In this document: piece after piece, positions 25,032 through 33,953 of the stretch
Numbering within the stretch: position 1 is the stretch's first letter
Layout of the letters: every line of letters starts with the position of its first letter
Source: Spirochaetales bacterium
GTDB lineage: Bacteria; Spirochaetota; Spirochaetia; DSM-27196; Alkalispirochaetaceae
NCBI GenBank assembly: GCA_028282545.1
Contig: JANQHT010000118.1
Span: 1-64,000, forward strand
Reading direction: 5' to 3'
DNA length: 64,000 nucleotides
Made by a program: the position numbers and the translations under genes
Notes under the pieces: generated by a model
Database searches by the model: none
The model's input: only the letters and a program-made list of their open reading frames with translations
Told to the model about the DNA's origin: nothing

Positions 25032-25433
25032 GTGGAGACAAATTTCATGGAACTGTCAAACGAGCAGGTACAGAAGATCGCTGCCGCGGTGATCCGCCAA
25101 CGTGGGGCAGTACCGCTCGTGTCCGCCGGGGCAGAGGCGTTTCCCGGCGGCGCCGGATGGCGCCAACAGCCGCCTATGGTGCAACTCTCTCCGGAGTTCT
25201 ACCGGAGCCGGCGCGAAATCGCCGAACAGATAGCGCGCCATGACGAACGTTTTGTACAAATCGACAAGCGCTTTGCCGCGCTGCAGTGGACCATTGGACT
25301 GGGATTCACCTTCATCACCGTGCTCATGTCCGCGTACAACTATCGTTGGATAGCGTTCGAAGCTGGTTTTCGGCTATACTTCAATCACGAGGCGCGTCCT
25401 GTTCCTAACGGAAGAGAGGGCGCCTATGAGTAG
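25032..25433 (+). CDS. Family A small coiled-coil protein A4 (altered C-terminus)
   Basis: 133 residues from GTG 25032. It has the A head (MELSNEQVQKIAAAVIRQRG), the block MVQLSPEFYRSRREIAEQIA, few heptads, and the membrane helix WTIGLGFTFITVLMSAYNY. Compared with the other copies, one extra base near 25341 (TATCGTTGGATAG versus TTCGTCGGATAG) removes the normal stop. About 25 residues are added that read through the promoter of the next gene and overlap its first codons. The function is unknown. Confidence 0.65.
   Translation: METNFMELSNEQVQKIAAAVIRQRGAVPLVSAGAEAFPGGAGWRQQPPMVQLSPEFYRSRREIAEQIARHDERFVQIDKRFAALQWTIGLGFTFITVLMSAYNYRWIAFEAGFRLYFNHEARPVPNGREGAYE
25352..25380 (+). promoter_or_regulatory. 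Family B promoter (copy B3)
   Basis: AGCGTT (25352-25357), 17 bases, TATACT (25375-25380). The leader is about 40 bases and ends in GGAAGAGAGGGCGCCT before ATG 25426. It lies inside the extended 3' end of A4. Confidence 0.62.
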
Positions 25434-25938
25434 TGCAATGGAACTTTCGCAAGAATCACTGGAGACAATCGGAACGTTCGTTCGTAGCAACCTTGCGGTG
25501 TGGCTGCAAGGGATAGAGCAGCCGTCTCGGCGCGATTGGGAACTCCAACTCACCGAGCGGATTGTCCGCGTAGAGGAAGAGCTTAAAGCGCAACGTGAGC
25601 TTATGCAGCAGGGGTTTGCTGCCATGGACAAACGGTTCGAGCAGGTCGATAAACACTTTGAACAGGTCGACAAACGATTCGAGCAGGTAAACAAACGGTT
25701 GGAACAGGTGGACAAGAGGTTCGAGCAGATCGATAAACGGTTCGAACAGGTGGACAAGCACTTCGAACAGGTCGATAAACGATTCGAGCAGGTCGACAAA
25801 CGCTTCGACGACCTCATTCATTCCACGGACAAGCGCTTTGCCGCCATGGATCGGCGCTTCTCCTCGATGCAATGGACCATAGGTCTTGGGTTCACGGTTA
25901 TCACGCTGCTCATGTCCGCGTACAATTTCCTGGGGTGA
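25426..25938 (+). CDS. Family B small coiled-coil protein B3 (expanded heptads)
   Basis: 170 residues. The B head (MSSAMELSQESLETIGTFVR; SRRDWELQLTERIVRVEEEL) is followed by an unbroken run of about nine seven-residue units of the form D-K-R/H-F-E-Q-V/I, then DRRF and the C-terminal membrane helix (WTIGLGFTVITLLMSAYNFLG). The DNA behind the run is a series of 21-base near-repeats, so slippage or unequal exchange probably sets its length. It is a long parallel coiled coil on a tail anchor. The function is unknown. Confidence 0.72.
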   Translation: MSSAMELSQESLETIGTFVRSNLAVWLQGIEQPSRRDWELQLTERIVRVEEELKAQRELMQQGFAAMDKRFEQVDKHFEQVDKRFEQVNKRLEQVDKRFEQIDKRFEQVDKHFEQVDKRFEQVDKRFDDLIHSTDKRFAAMDRRFSSMQWTIGLGFTVITLLMSAYNFLG

Positions 25939-25967
25939 ATCCGTTTCAACGCAACTGTCATCGCAGC

Positions 25968-25997
25968 TTGACACTACAGGCGCTGCTCCCGTAGTAT
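25968..25997 (+). promoter_or_regulatory. rpsD promoter
   Basis: TTGACA (25968-25973), an 18-base spacer, TAGTAT (25992-25997). The ribosome site AAAGGAG lies about 10-15 bases before ATG 26047. Confidence 0.65.
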
Positions 25998-26046
25998 ACC
26001 GCGCTGTGCCCGCGGACCGATGCGGGCAGAAAAGGAGTTACGAGGA

Positions 26047-26661
26047 ATGGCTCGAATGACGAAAGCCAGGGGCAAGGTGGCTCGACGACTGGGTATCAAT
26101 GTATTTGGGAACCCGAAGTACGACCGTCTGCTGAAGAAAAAACCCTATGGCCCCGGCAACCCGAAGCGAGGCCGGATTCGCGAAACTGAATACGCCCGTC
26201 AGCTCAAGGAAAAGCAGAAGGTGAAGTTCGCGTACGGTCTGTCGGAGCGCCAGTTTCGCAATCTCTTCTATAAAGCGAAAGCGATGAAGGGCGTTACCGG
26301 TCACAACATGCTCATTCTTCTCGAACGCCGGCTGGACAACGTAATGTACCGCATGGGATTTGCAGCCAGTCGAGAGCAGGCGCGTCAACTGGTCAGCCAT
26401 GGCCACATTCATCTGAACGGCAGGAAGGTGAACATTCCGAGTGCACTTGTCCGTACCGGGGACGTCGTCTCCGTCAAGGAGAAGAAAAGCACCGAGCTGC
26501 TCATGCGGCGGCTTGTTTCGGAAAACTCCGGCCGGTCACCGGCTGAGTGGATTGATGTGTCGGCGGACGATCTCAAGGGTACCGTCGCGATGCTGCCCAC
26601 CCGCGAGATGATTCCGTCGATCGCAGAAGAACAGCTGATCGTCGAGTTCTACTCCAAATAA
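26047..26661 (+). CDS. rpsD: 30S ribosomal protein S4
   Basis: 204 residues, full length. Residues 1-90 are the S4 N-terminal domain (KARGKVARRLGINVFGNPKY, then RQLKEKQKVKFAYGLSERQF). The S4 RNA-binding domain follows (LERRLDNVMYRMGFAASREQ, LVSHGHIHLNGRKVNIPS). S4 binds 16S rRNA early in small-subunit assembly. It stands alone, not in an alpha operon, with its own promoter and terminator. Confidence 0.97.
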   Translation: MARMTKARGKVARRLGINVFGNPKYDRLLKKKPYGPGNPKRGRIRETEYARQLKEKQKVKFAYGLSERQFRNLFYKAKAMKGVTGHNMLILLERRLDNVMYRMGFAASREQARQLVSHGHIHLNGRKVNIPSALVRTGDVVSVKEKKSTELLMRRLVSENSGRSPAEWIDVSADDLKGTVAMLPTREMIPSIAEEQLIVEFYSK

Positions 26662-26716
26662 ACGCAGACACGATCGGGAGTGTGCCCTCGCCGCAAAATG
26701 CGGGGTCACACCCAAA

Positions 26717-26742
26717 ACGGAGCCGCAGGGCTCCGTTTTTTT
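26717..26742 (+). terminator. Rho-independent terminator of rpsD
   Basis: ACGGAGCC, loop GCAG, GGCTCCGT, then a run of seven T. An 8-bp perfect stem 56 bases after the rpsD stop. Confidence 0.92.
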
Positions 26743-26770
26743 GTGAATTTGGCCGATATTATTAATTGAT

Positions 26771-28051
26771 ATGCGACGTTTCCCCGTGTTAAGTACGGAC
26801 GCGGAGCTCAACGACCGTATTGCGCGGATCTGTGCGCGCATGCAAAACGTCTTCGAGCCCGTTTTTTTTGCTTCCGTTGAAGATGCCTTGGAGTTTATCC
26901 GATTCGAGCTCCCGGAGTTCCAGATGCTCCACTTCTCAGACGAACAAACCGACCCGTACGAATTCGTCCGTCAGGTCGCCGGCGATCCCTGGCTTCACTA
27001 CGGTGGAATTATCGGCGTCTACTCGAACCGAGACTTCGACCGGGTCAACAAATTGCCCCGTGAAACCAACGTCGTGGCCCTTGTACCGCGCGGTCAGTTC
27101 GTTCAGACCTTTTTCCGCGTTCTCCGCATTCTCGTTCAGAACCGGCAAATTCTCTTTCAACGGGACATCCAGTCCGATTTCCTCGGTTCCGTTCACGGCA
27201 GTTTCGAGATGGACAACGATCCGTACAACGCGCGAACGTACGCAAATCTCATCGCGAACTACCTGTTCAACTCGAGCTACATCGACCTGGAGGTGCGGGA
27301 TCGACTCCATTCCGCACTGTTCGAAATGCTGATGAACGCGATCGAACACGGGAACTGCGACATCTCCTACGCTGAGAAATCGGAAGTGCTCGAGACGACC
27401 GGCGATATCATCCCGTTGATACGGGAGAAGATGCGGGACCCGGAGATCCGAAGGAAACGCGTCTACTTCAGCTACCGGATCACTCCGGAGCGCTCCTATT
27501 TCACAATTCGCGACGAAGGGAAGGGATTCGACTGGCGCTCACGGGTTGAATCGTCGGACGTCAACCTCGACACCCACGGACACGGCATTCGGATGACGCG
27601 CCATTACATCCGGAACTTATCGTACAACGACCCGGGCAACGAGGTCAGTTTCGAGCTGGAACACACCAAACGGGCGAGCATCCGGCCCGGGCTCTTTGCC
27701 GACCAGGAGGAACTCTCGTTTTCAGACGACGATGTGGTGTTCCGGGAAGGGGAGGAGTCGAACGATCTCTTCTATATCGTGAGCGGCCGCCTCGACATCC
27801 GTGCCGAGGACCAGACCGTTGCTACCCTGACGCCGGACGACATGTTCCTTGGAGAGATGTCATTCCTGCTCGGGAATCGTCGTTCCGCCACCGTGGTCGC
27901 AAAGGGCGAAGTCCGTCTCCTCCGCATCACTAAGAACGCCTTTGTGGACGGGATTCAGCGCCACCCGCACTACGGCATTTTCCTCGCACGATTGCTCGCG
28001 CAACGTCTCTCTCGGTTGAATCAGCGCGTGGCGGCCGGTAACGCCGTGTAG
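26771..28051 (+). CDS. HATPase plus cyclic-nucleotide-binding regulatory protein
   Basis: 426 residues. Residues 1-120 look like a worn receiver-type domain. Residues about 160-300 form an anti-sigma-factor-like HATPase (N box in LFEMLMNAIEHGNCDIS; G1 in IRDEGKGFDW; G2 in THGHGIRMTRHY). Residues about 310-425 are a cyclic-nucleotide-binding domain (VFREGEESNDLFYIVSGRLD, FLGEMSFLLGNRRSATVVA). There is no histidine-kinase dimer helix, so it may act as a switch kinase or partner-binding protein controlled by a nucleotide. A TATTAT box (26757-26762) lies eight bases before the ATG, so the transcript may be leaderless. Confidence 0.82.
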   Translation: MRRFPVLSTDAELNDRIARICARMQNVFEPVFFASVEDALEFIRFELPEFQMLHFSDEQTDPYEFVRQVAGDPWLHYGGIIGVYSNRDFDRVNKLPRETNVVALVPRGQFVQTFFRVLRILVQNRQILFQRDIQSDFLGSVHGSFEMDNDPYNARTYANLIANYLFNSSYIDLEVRDRLHSALFEMLMNAIEHGNCDISYAEKSEVLETTGDIIPLIREKMRDPEIRRKRVYFSYRITPERSYFTIRDEGKGFDWRSRVESSDVNLDTHGHGIRMTRHYIRNLSYNDPGNEVSFELEHTKRASIRPGLFADQEELSFSDDDVVFREGEESNDLFYIVSGRLDIRAEDQTVATLTPDDMFLGEMSFLLGNRRSATVVAKGEVRLLRITKNAFVDGIQRHPHYGIFLARLLAQRLSRLNQRVAAGNAV

Positions 28052-28052
28052 T

Positions 28053-28271
28053 CTACTCCACTTCCCGCAGGCGAGCTTCGTACCCTATGGCGCGGACGAA
28101 GTCCTGGATTTTTCCGATCGTATCCGAGGTACCATCGTAGTCGATGTGTATCGTCCCGGCGCCGCGATCCACGTGAATCTCTTCGACACCCGCAAGGCGC
28201 CGTCCCATGTGTTCAATACCGAGCGCGCACGATGTGCACGTGGCGCCGATTAAATCGAGTATTTCCGTCAC
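28053..28271 (-). CDS. Small HMA (heavy-metal-associated) protein
   Basis: 72 residues with the HMA fold and a metal-binding CxxC at TCTSCALGIE (Cys12, Cys15). Such proteins carry Cu(I) or similar ions in the cytoplasm. The GMTCxxC context is weaker here (GATCTSC). The start overlaps the stop of the acyltransferase gene upstream (ATGA), so the two are co-translated. No metal ATPase is near. Confidence 0.85.
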   Translation of the reverse strand: MTEILDLIGATCTSCALGIEHMGRRLAGVEEIHVDRGAGTIHIDYDGTSDTIGKIQDFVRAIGYEARLREVE

Positions 28272-29467
28272 GAATGAGAAGATACTGCTCCCGCGTGGTG
28301 GTTGAGTAGCAGGATTGCCTGTTCCAGCCAGTAGGCACTGGCTCGCGGCGTGGTGGGCCGGATCACGTAGAGGCGGCGGGCGTGGTAAAATTCGAGGTCC
28401 TGGGCAAACTGGACGGTGACGCCGGTGAGTGAGGCCACGGGGAATCGTATCGGTTTACTCTGTTCCTGATCGACGATCAGGGCTGTTGCCGTCAGGAGGA
28501 TGCGACCCCGCCCCACTTCGCTCATGGGACGGCTCCTGTGACCGGTCCGGACCGTTGCGTCGTCGATCCAGGCGATTACCTCCCGAGATCCGCCCGCGGC
28601 GGTCGCCACGGCCCGCGACCGCAGGGCGGCGAGTTGGGCAACGTTCCACTCACGAAAGGTGGCGACCGGGTAGTCACCGTCGACACCGGCCAACCGCCCT
28701 CGGGTGGTGACACGCGCGCCGGCACCGCAGGAGCCGCAAGAGAAGGCGTTACCGGAGGAGTCGACGGTACCGTAGGCCCCGCACGAGGGGCACCAGAAAT
28801 ACGCCTGCTCGACGAACTCGGCCCTGCGACGGCCCAGGAACGCCACGTCCCGTTCGCGCTCCCAGGCGTCCTCGTCGTGGGATAGGGCCGCCTCGATCTT
28901 TGCGTGGATGTCACCGACCGCGAGCGTTCCCGCTTCGCCACGGTTCAGGATCACCTGCAGGTCAACTTCGAGAAGCCCTCTTCGTTTGAACGGAGACCAC
29001 CGCGGCGTCGAAAGGTACGCACCGCGCAGGACGGGGCACACCACGGGAACGTCGAGCATCCTGACCAGCTTCGCCGTGCCGGCCAGGATCGGGCGGCTCA
29101 CTCCGTCCCAGGTCCGTTGACCTTCGGGAAAGAGCGCCACCACACCACCGTTACGGATTATCCGGCGCATCTCGTGGACACTCTCCATGTCCGTGCGAGC
29201 CTTGGACTTGGCCACCGCCCTGACCAAGCTGAGCAGGTTGCGCATGAGACGCGTCCTGAAGTTGGAGTCGGCGGCGACAAAGTGTACTTCCTGTGGAACG
29301 GAAACCCCCACGAGGAAGGGATCCCAGAAGTTCACGTGGTTTGCGAGGAGCAGATAGGGTGGGCGTATCGGCCATGGATCACAGGTGACTACCCGCATTC
29401 GGAAGCGCCGGCGAAGCCACACACCGAGTATACGGCGGAGGGTCTCATAAAAAAGGTGGCGGAACAT
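28268..29467 (-). CDS. PlsC-type acyltransferase with zinc-ribbon extension
   Basis: 399 residues. The N-terminal half is a lysophosphatidate-acyltransferase-type domain: NHVNFWDP (the HX4D catalytic motif) and FPEGQRTWDG (acceptor-binding EGxR-like). The extra C-terminal half of about 180 residues has a four-cysteine ribbon (CPSC, then CGSC) followed by a beta-rich part. This fusion is not the usual PlsC length (about 240). The protein probably makes phosphatidate at the membrane. The role of the extension is unknown. It overlaps the HMA gene downstream. Confidence 0.8.
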   Translation of the reverse strand: MFRHLFYETLRRILGVWLRRRFRMRVVTCDPWPIRPPYLLLANHVNFWDPFLVGVSVPQEVHFVAADSNFRTRLMRNLLSLVRAVAKSKARTDMESVHEMRRIIRNGGVVALFPEGQRTWDGVSRPILAGTAKLVRMLDVPVVCPVLRGAYLSTPRWSPFKRRGLLEVDLQVILNRGEAGTLAVGDIHAKIEAALSHDEDAWERERDVAFLGRRRAEFVEQAYFWCPSCGAYGTVDSSGNAFSCGSCGAGARVTTRGRLAGVDGDYPVATFREWNVAQLAALRSRAVATAAGGSREVIAWIDDATVRTGHRSRPMSEVGRGRILLTATALIVDQEQSKPIRFPVASLTGVTVQFAQDLEFYHARRLYVIRPTTPRASAYWLEQAILLLNHHAGAVSSHS

Positions 29468-29477
29468 CGGTCAAACA

Positions 29478-29507
29478 TTGTACCGGCGCCGTGGCGCGTC
29501 GTACAAT
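29478..29507 (+). promoter_or_regulatory. psuG promoter
   Basis: TTGTAC (29478-29483), 18 bases, TACAAT (29502-29507). ATG 29514 begins six bases later with no ribosome site, which suggests a leaderless transcript. Confidence 0.6.
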
Positions 29508-29513
29508 GGCGCC

Positions 29514-30428
29514 ATGTTCGTCAGGATGAACAGCGAAGTGGATGATGCCCTGCGGCGGGGTGGGCCCGTGGTCGCCCTGGAATCAACGATTATCTCCCAC
29601 GGCATGCCGTACCCGCAGAACCTAAAGACCGCCCGGCGCGTGGAATCGACGGTGCGCGAGGCCGGCGCCGTGCCCGCCACGGTAGCGATCCTGGACGGTG
29701 CCTTCCAGGTAGGCCTCACCCCGGAAGAGCTCGAGCAGTTTGCCAAAACCGCGGACGTGGCCAAGGCGAGCCGCCGCGATGTCGCCGCAATGCTGGCAAC
29801 GGGCAAACCGGCGGCGACAACGGTGGCAACGACGATGATCGGTGCTGCCATGGCGGGGATACGCGTTTTTGCAACCGGCGGCACCGGCGGTGTCCACCGC
29901 GGCGCGGAGATGACCATGGACATCTCTGCGGATCTGGAGGAACTGGCCCGGACGCCGGTCGCCGTGGTGAGCGCCGGCGTCAAATCGATCCTGGACATCG
30001 GCCGCACCCTGGAGTACCTGGAGACGGTGGGTGTTCCCGTCCTGGGTTTCGGAACCGACGAATTTCCGGCGTTCTACACTCGTTCCAGCGGGTTGCCCGT
30101 GACCGCCCGGTTCGACACACCGGCGGAGATCGCCCGGGTTCTGGACGTTCAATGGAAGAGCGGGCTCGGCGGCGGGGTTCTGGTGGCAAATCCGATTCCG
30201 GAGGCGGTTGCCCTCGAACGCGACTACATCGAGGGTATCATCGAGCAGGCGGTGACGGAGGCCGGGGCCAAGGGTGTGCGCGGCAAAGATGTGACGCCCT
30301 ATCTGCTCCGGCGAATCACCGAGATTTCCGGCGGACGCAGCCTCGCATCGAACATCGAACTCGTTCTGAACAACGCCCGGGTGGCCGGAGAGATCGCCGT
30401 GGCCCTATCGGAATCAACCGGCCAGTGA
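29514..30428 (+). CDS. psuG: Pseudouridine-5'-phosphate glycosidase
   Basis: 304 residues. Family blocks: VVALESTIISHGMPYPQNLK, VPATVAILDGAFQVGLTPEE, VATTMIGAAMAGIRVFATGG, TGGVHRGAEMTMDISADLEE and a C-terminal VRGKDVTPYLLRRI. It splits pseudouridine 5'-phosphate into uracil and ribose 5-phosphate in the cytoplasm. No psuK kinase lies next to it. A start at ATG 29526 is also possible. The 3' end overlaps the converging pelG gene by 15 bases. Confidence 0.94.
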   Translation: MFVRMNSEVDDALRRGGPVVALESTIISHGMPYPQNLKTARRVESTVREAGAVPATVAILDGAFQVGLTPEELEQFAKTADVAKASRRDVAAMLATGKPAATTVATTMIGAAMAGIRVFATGGTGGVHRGAEMTMDISADLEELARTPVAVVSAGVKSILDIGRTLEYLETVGVPVLGFGTDEFPAFYTRSSGLPVTARFDTPAEIARVLDVQWKSGLGGGVLVANPIPEAVALERDYIEGIIEQAVTEAGAKGVRGKDVTPYLLRRITEISGGRSLASNIELVLNNARVAGEIAVALSESTGQ

Positions 30429-31748
30429 CCGCGTAAGCAGCGTCCGATCCAGGTCCGCCATTGACCGCGAGAGCCGGGTCTCCGCGAATACTCCCCCGGC
30501 GAATCCCGCCGCGGCAAGACTGAGGCCGGCCCAACCGGGCGCGTCAAGCCGGACCAGAATCGTTGCGCCCGCCACGGACACTACCGCTGCAACTACGAGC
30601 GTCAGAAGCGCAGACCGATGGTCCGCGATGTAGAGCAGATTGATCACAAGCGAATAGAGGAGGAAGTACCCGTGGCCGGCTATGAGGGCCCGGATGAAGA
30701 CGCCGGTGGAGGCGCCGTCCATTCCCAGGCTCGCCACGATATTCGGCAGGAAGGTCCAGGCGAGGAAAACCGTCACGCCCTGGAGCGCGATCTGTTCCGC
30801 GAGCCGTGTACGATGCTCGTTTGTGAGCGCCCACTTTGCCCGTTGAACGTCACCAAAGGGCTTGTTGCGTAGCGACTGCGCAACGTTCTGTACGGAACGG
30901 AGAAAGCCGGTCTCTCCGCGAGCCGCAAAGAAGATCATCGCCGGTATCAATGTCAACTGAGCGACAAAGGTGCTCTTGTCGTAGTCACCGAATAGCGGCA
31001 GGCCGATCGTCGTTGGTTCACCGAATGCGAACCAGAAGAGGATCTTGTCGTACCACATGATCGCGTAGAGGAGCGTTCCAATCGCCCACAAGGAGGGCAG
31101 CGTCTTGGAACGGACAAACTCGACCGTGGGTGTTACCTCCTGTCGCGCCAGGAAACGGCGTGTCACAACCGATAGGAAGAGCAGCGTTACCACGTGGGAT
31201 ACACCGAAGAGGACGATCACACCGCCGCTGGTAAGTTCCAGGGCGTAGCCGCCGGCGATCAATACGACGCTGCCGGTGGCGTACGCGGCCAGGATCAAAG
31301 CGAATCGCCGTAACAGCGATACCGCCATCATCTCGATCCACGCCAGGCTGACCGAAGCGGTTGCAACGATCGCGGGCCATCCAATCCCCGAAACCCATCC
31401 AAGGCCGGCCCCAATTACCATCCCGCCGCCGACGGCGATGACCCTTGCACGAAAGAGAGCCGTTCGAATCCTCCCGTAGTTCTTTACGTAGAGCAGGTCC
31501 GCAATGGTGCGGGTAAAAACGTAGTGATACCCGCCCATCAGGACGAGGGTGGCGGCGTAGCTGTAGACGATGTACGCAAAAAAATCGACACCGGCCTCTC
31601 CCAGCGCGACGCTTACGATCGAGAGCGCGATGCTCGTCACCAGCCAGGGGCCCGCAACGATCAACGCCCCGGCGATAGAGACCGTCAGAAACCCGCGAAC
31701 ACTCCGATTCTCCAACAGACGCTCGAGAACGAATCCTATTCCCGCCAC
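30414..31748 (-). CDS. pelG: PelG-like polysaccharide transporter
   Basis: 444 residues with about twelve hydrophobic segments, starting MAGIGFVLERLLENRSVRGF, the usual PelG opening. PelG belongs to the MOP exporter superfamily and works with the glycosyltransferase PelF and with PelD/PelE to make and pass Pel polysaccharide over the inner membrane. The start overlaps the pelF stop by 13 bases. It is the last gene of the pelD-E-F-G operon. Confidence 0.9.
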   Translation of the reverse strand: MAGIGFVLERLLENRSVRGFLTVSIAGALIVAGPWLVTSIALSIVSVALGEAGVDFFAYIVYSYAATLVLMGGYHYVFTRTIADLLYVKNYGRIRTALFRARVIAVGGGMVIGAGLGWVSGIGWPAIVATASVSLAWIEMMAVSLLRRFALILAAYATGSVVLIAGGYALELTSGGVIVLFGVSHVVTLLFLSVVTRRFLARQEVTPTVEFVRSKTLPSLWAIGTLLYAIMWYDKILFWFAFGEPTTIGLPLFGDYDKSTFVAQLTLIPAMIFFAARGETGFLRSVQNVAQSLRNKPFGDVQRAKWALTNEHRTRLAEQIALQGVTVFLAWTFLPNIVASLGMDGASTGVFIRALIAGHGYFLLYSLVINLLYIADHRSALLTLVVAAVVSVAGATILVRLDAPGWAGLSLAAAGFAGGVFAETRLSRSMADLDRTLLTRSLAG

Positions 31749-33142
31749 GGTGCCCCCGCCAGCTGCAGGTACTCGTCGCGGTAGCGGTTGAAAACGTTCT
31801 CGCGGTTGTACACGTCAAACACGACTTTTTTCCGCTCCTCAACCCACTCTTCGATCGCTTCCTGGTTGTGATGGATATTGATGATTCGTTCTGCCAGGCC
31901 CTGGGCGTCCTTTGGCGGTGCAATAAAGCGCGCGTCGTGATCGAGGAGGGCCGGAACGTCCCCGACGCGCGTGGAAACCACCGGAACACCCACCGCGTAC
32001 GCCTCCAGGATGACCAGCGGCTGTGCCTCGCTCAGGCTCGTGAGCACCATTACGTGTATGAACGAGTAATAGTCGCGTACATCCTGGCTCCCGGTGAACT
32101 CGAACTGCCCTTGGATCCCGAGCGACTGGACCAGTTGCTTGCACTCTTCGTAGTACGCTTCGTCCTCTTCCGTGGGACCGACGCAGTAGAATGTCGCTTC
32201 GGGAATCGCATCGATGACGACTCGGGCCACGGAGATAAACGTCTTGATATCCTTGATCGGCACAACGCGTCCGACCAGACCCACGTGGAAACCGGAGCGT
32301 TTTATTCTGGGGACCGACGAGAAACGCGGCACATCGATTCCATTTGGTATGACCACCGAGCGGTCCGGCGGCGCCCCCATGGCGAGTTCCATCTTGTGAT
32401 TGGCGTCGAAGAGCGTGATAATACGATCGGCGGACCGGTACGAGAGGCGGCTGAGGCCGAAGAAGAGCTCCCGCCATTCGTCCCGGTGCCTGCCGCGCAG
32501 AAACTCGGACGCCTCCACTTCGATCGCCCGTTCCCGATGGTAGATGCCGTGTTCAGTCAGCATGTACGGCTTGCCCGTGGTGGCGCGAGCCATGGACGCG
32601 ACGAACCCGGCGTACCCGGTGCAGAGAGAGTGGTAGATGTCCGCCGACGGGATCTCGCTCTCCAGGAGTTTCAACAGGATCGCCCGCGAGTTGAACCATG
32701 TCCAGAAAAACTCGGAGAACGGGTAGTACGGGTTGCGCCGGAGGTACTGCGCCACCAGGTCGTTCCAGAAGAGGCGCGAACCGTAGAGGTTCTTGTTGAG
32801 GTCCCTGGTGCCCGCCAGGGATCGGATGAGCGCCGTCGGCTCGTGATCGGCGTCACCGACAAGGGTCGCCATGAGCGCGATGATCGCTCGAATCGTCTCC
32901 GGCGGCGGTTCGCGCGTTGGTTTGGCCGCCACCGTTTCCAGGGTGATATCGGTCATCCCGACGACGTTTTCGGGGATCTCGTACGAGACCTTCTGATCGC
33001 CGGTGGGCGAGAGCGTGTACAGGAAGAAGTCGATGTCGGGGAGCGAGAGAATCAGCTGGTGTGTCCACGATGAGACACCGCCGCGGACGTACGGGTAGGT
33101 CCCCTCCAGCAACAGACAGACGCGCAGCCGCCGGTCAGACAT
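31736..33142 (-). CDS. pelF: PelF-like glycosyltransferase (GT4)
   Basis: 468 residues, ATG 33142. Opening MSDRRLRVCLLLEGTYPYVR then GGVSSWTHQLI, typical of PelF. The C-terminal GT-B lobe contains VIPNGIDVPRFS, HVGLVGRVVPIKDIKTFI and the E-x7-E region SLSEAQPLVILEAYAVGVPV. It polymerises the sugar chain in the cytoplasm, probably from UDP-GalNAc/GlcNAc. It overlaps genes on both sides (8 bases with the pelE-like gene, 13 with pelG). Confidence 0.93.
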   Translation of the reverse strand: MSDRRLRVCLLLEGTYPYVRGGVSSWTHQLILSLPDIDFFLYTLSPTGDQKVSYEIPENVVGMTDITLETVAAKPTREPPPETIRAIIALMATLVGDADHEPTALIRSLAGTRDLNKNLYGSRLFWNDLVAQYLRRNPYYPFSEFFWTWFNSRAILLKLLESEIPSADIYHSLCTGYAGFVASMARATTGKPYMLTEHGIYHRERAIEVEASEFLRGRHRDEWRELFFGLSRLSYRSADRIITLFDANHKMELAMGAPPDRSVVIPNGIDVPRFSSVPRIKRSGFHVGLVGRVVPIKDIKTFISVARVVIDAIPEATFYCVGPTEEDEAYYEECKQLVQSLGIQGQFEFTGSQDVRDYYSFIHVMVLTSLSEAQPLVILEAYAVGVPVVSTRVGDVPALLDHDARFIAPPKDAQGLAERIINIHHNQEAIEEWVEERKKVVFDVYNRENVFNRYRDEYLQLAGAPWRE

Positions 33143-33953
33143 GGTGTTCCGTCCACTGACGGATGACGTCGTCGTCGTCTTCCGTCCGTTTGTCGTTTGA
33201 TTTGAGTTTGGCGGCCAGGGCGGCCGCGGTTCGAACGTCCCGGTTGACGTAGGCGAGTTCGAGGCGGGCCAGGAGCCACCTGCGGTCGTCTGCAGGAGAA
33301 CTCCGCCGAATCGATCGTTCCGCTTGCGCCGCCGGTTCCGTTGACGAACCGGCGGTCCGCGCCGCACCGGAGTATCGTTCAACGATTTCTCCGGCCTTTT
33401 GGTAGTCGCCGAGTTCAACGGTAAAGCGAAACGCCATGTATCCCACGTCCGATTCCGGCCGGTTTGAGGTTTCCGCCAGTTCAACGATCTCCTGCCCCTT
33501 CTTCAGGTAGAACCGCTGAAGGGTAGGGTTGAACTGCTCGATTCCGGCAAACTCGAGATAGAGCCGGGCCAGGCGTATCGTGAGGTCCGGGTTCTCCCGC
33601 GCCTCCGCTTCCGCCTTTCGAATCTCCCGCTGGTACCGCTCCTCGAGCTTGGCCAAGTGCTGCGCCGCGAAGTCGGACACCTCTCCGTCCTCGTCTCCCA
33701 CGTACGCAAAGAGCAGGCGAGCAACGTCGCGGTTGACGTCGGCGTTCATCCGCGAAAAGGCCAGCACTTCCTTGATAAGCGGGATGTTGAGCGGCTGCTG
33801 GAACATCGTATCCGCCGATCCCGCTCGGTAGATCACCGGCTCCACCGGAATCTGGTGGCTCCGAAACGCCCGGAGCGCGGTTGAAAAGGACTGGGGAAAG
33901 GGAAGCGACGATTGGGAGCGGTAAAAATCGAGCGAACCTTTATCGTCCGCCAT
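33135..33953 (-). CDS. PelE-like helical-repeat protein
   Basis: 272 residues: helical, with TPR-like pairs (NPDLTIRLARLYLEFAGIEQ; LELAYVNRDVRTAAALAAKL). In known pel operons PelE sits between pelD and pelF and has a TPR part, and the position here is the same. Unlike the Pseudomonas protein no clear membrane helices are visible, so the name rests on context. It overlaps pelD upstream and pelF downstream. Confidence 0.65.
   Translation of the reverse strand: MADDKGSLDFYRSQSSLPFPQSFSTALRAFRSHQIPVEPVIYRAGSADTMFQQPLNIPLIKEVLAFSRMNADVNRDVARLLFAYVGDEDGEVSDFAAQHLAKLEERYQREIRKAEAEARENPDLTIRLARLYLEFAGIEQFNPTLQRFYLKKGQEIVELAETSNRPESDVGYMAFRFTVELGDYQKAGEIVERYSGAARTAGSSTEPAAQAERSIRRSSPADDRRWLLARLELAYVNRDVRTAAALAAKLKSNDKRTEDDDDVIRQWTEHHV

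Noticed and set aside
25630-25810. Regularly spaced short repeats, CRISPR-like at first sight
   Set aside because: They are 21-base heptad repeats inside one coding frame, with no unique spacers.
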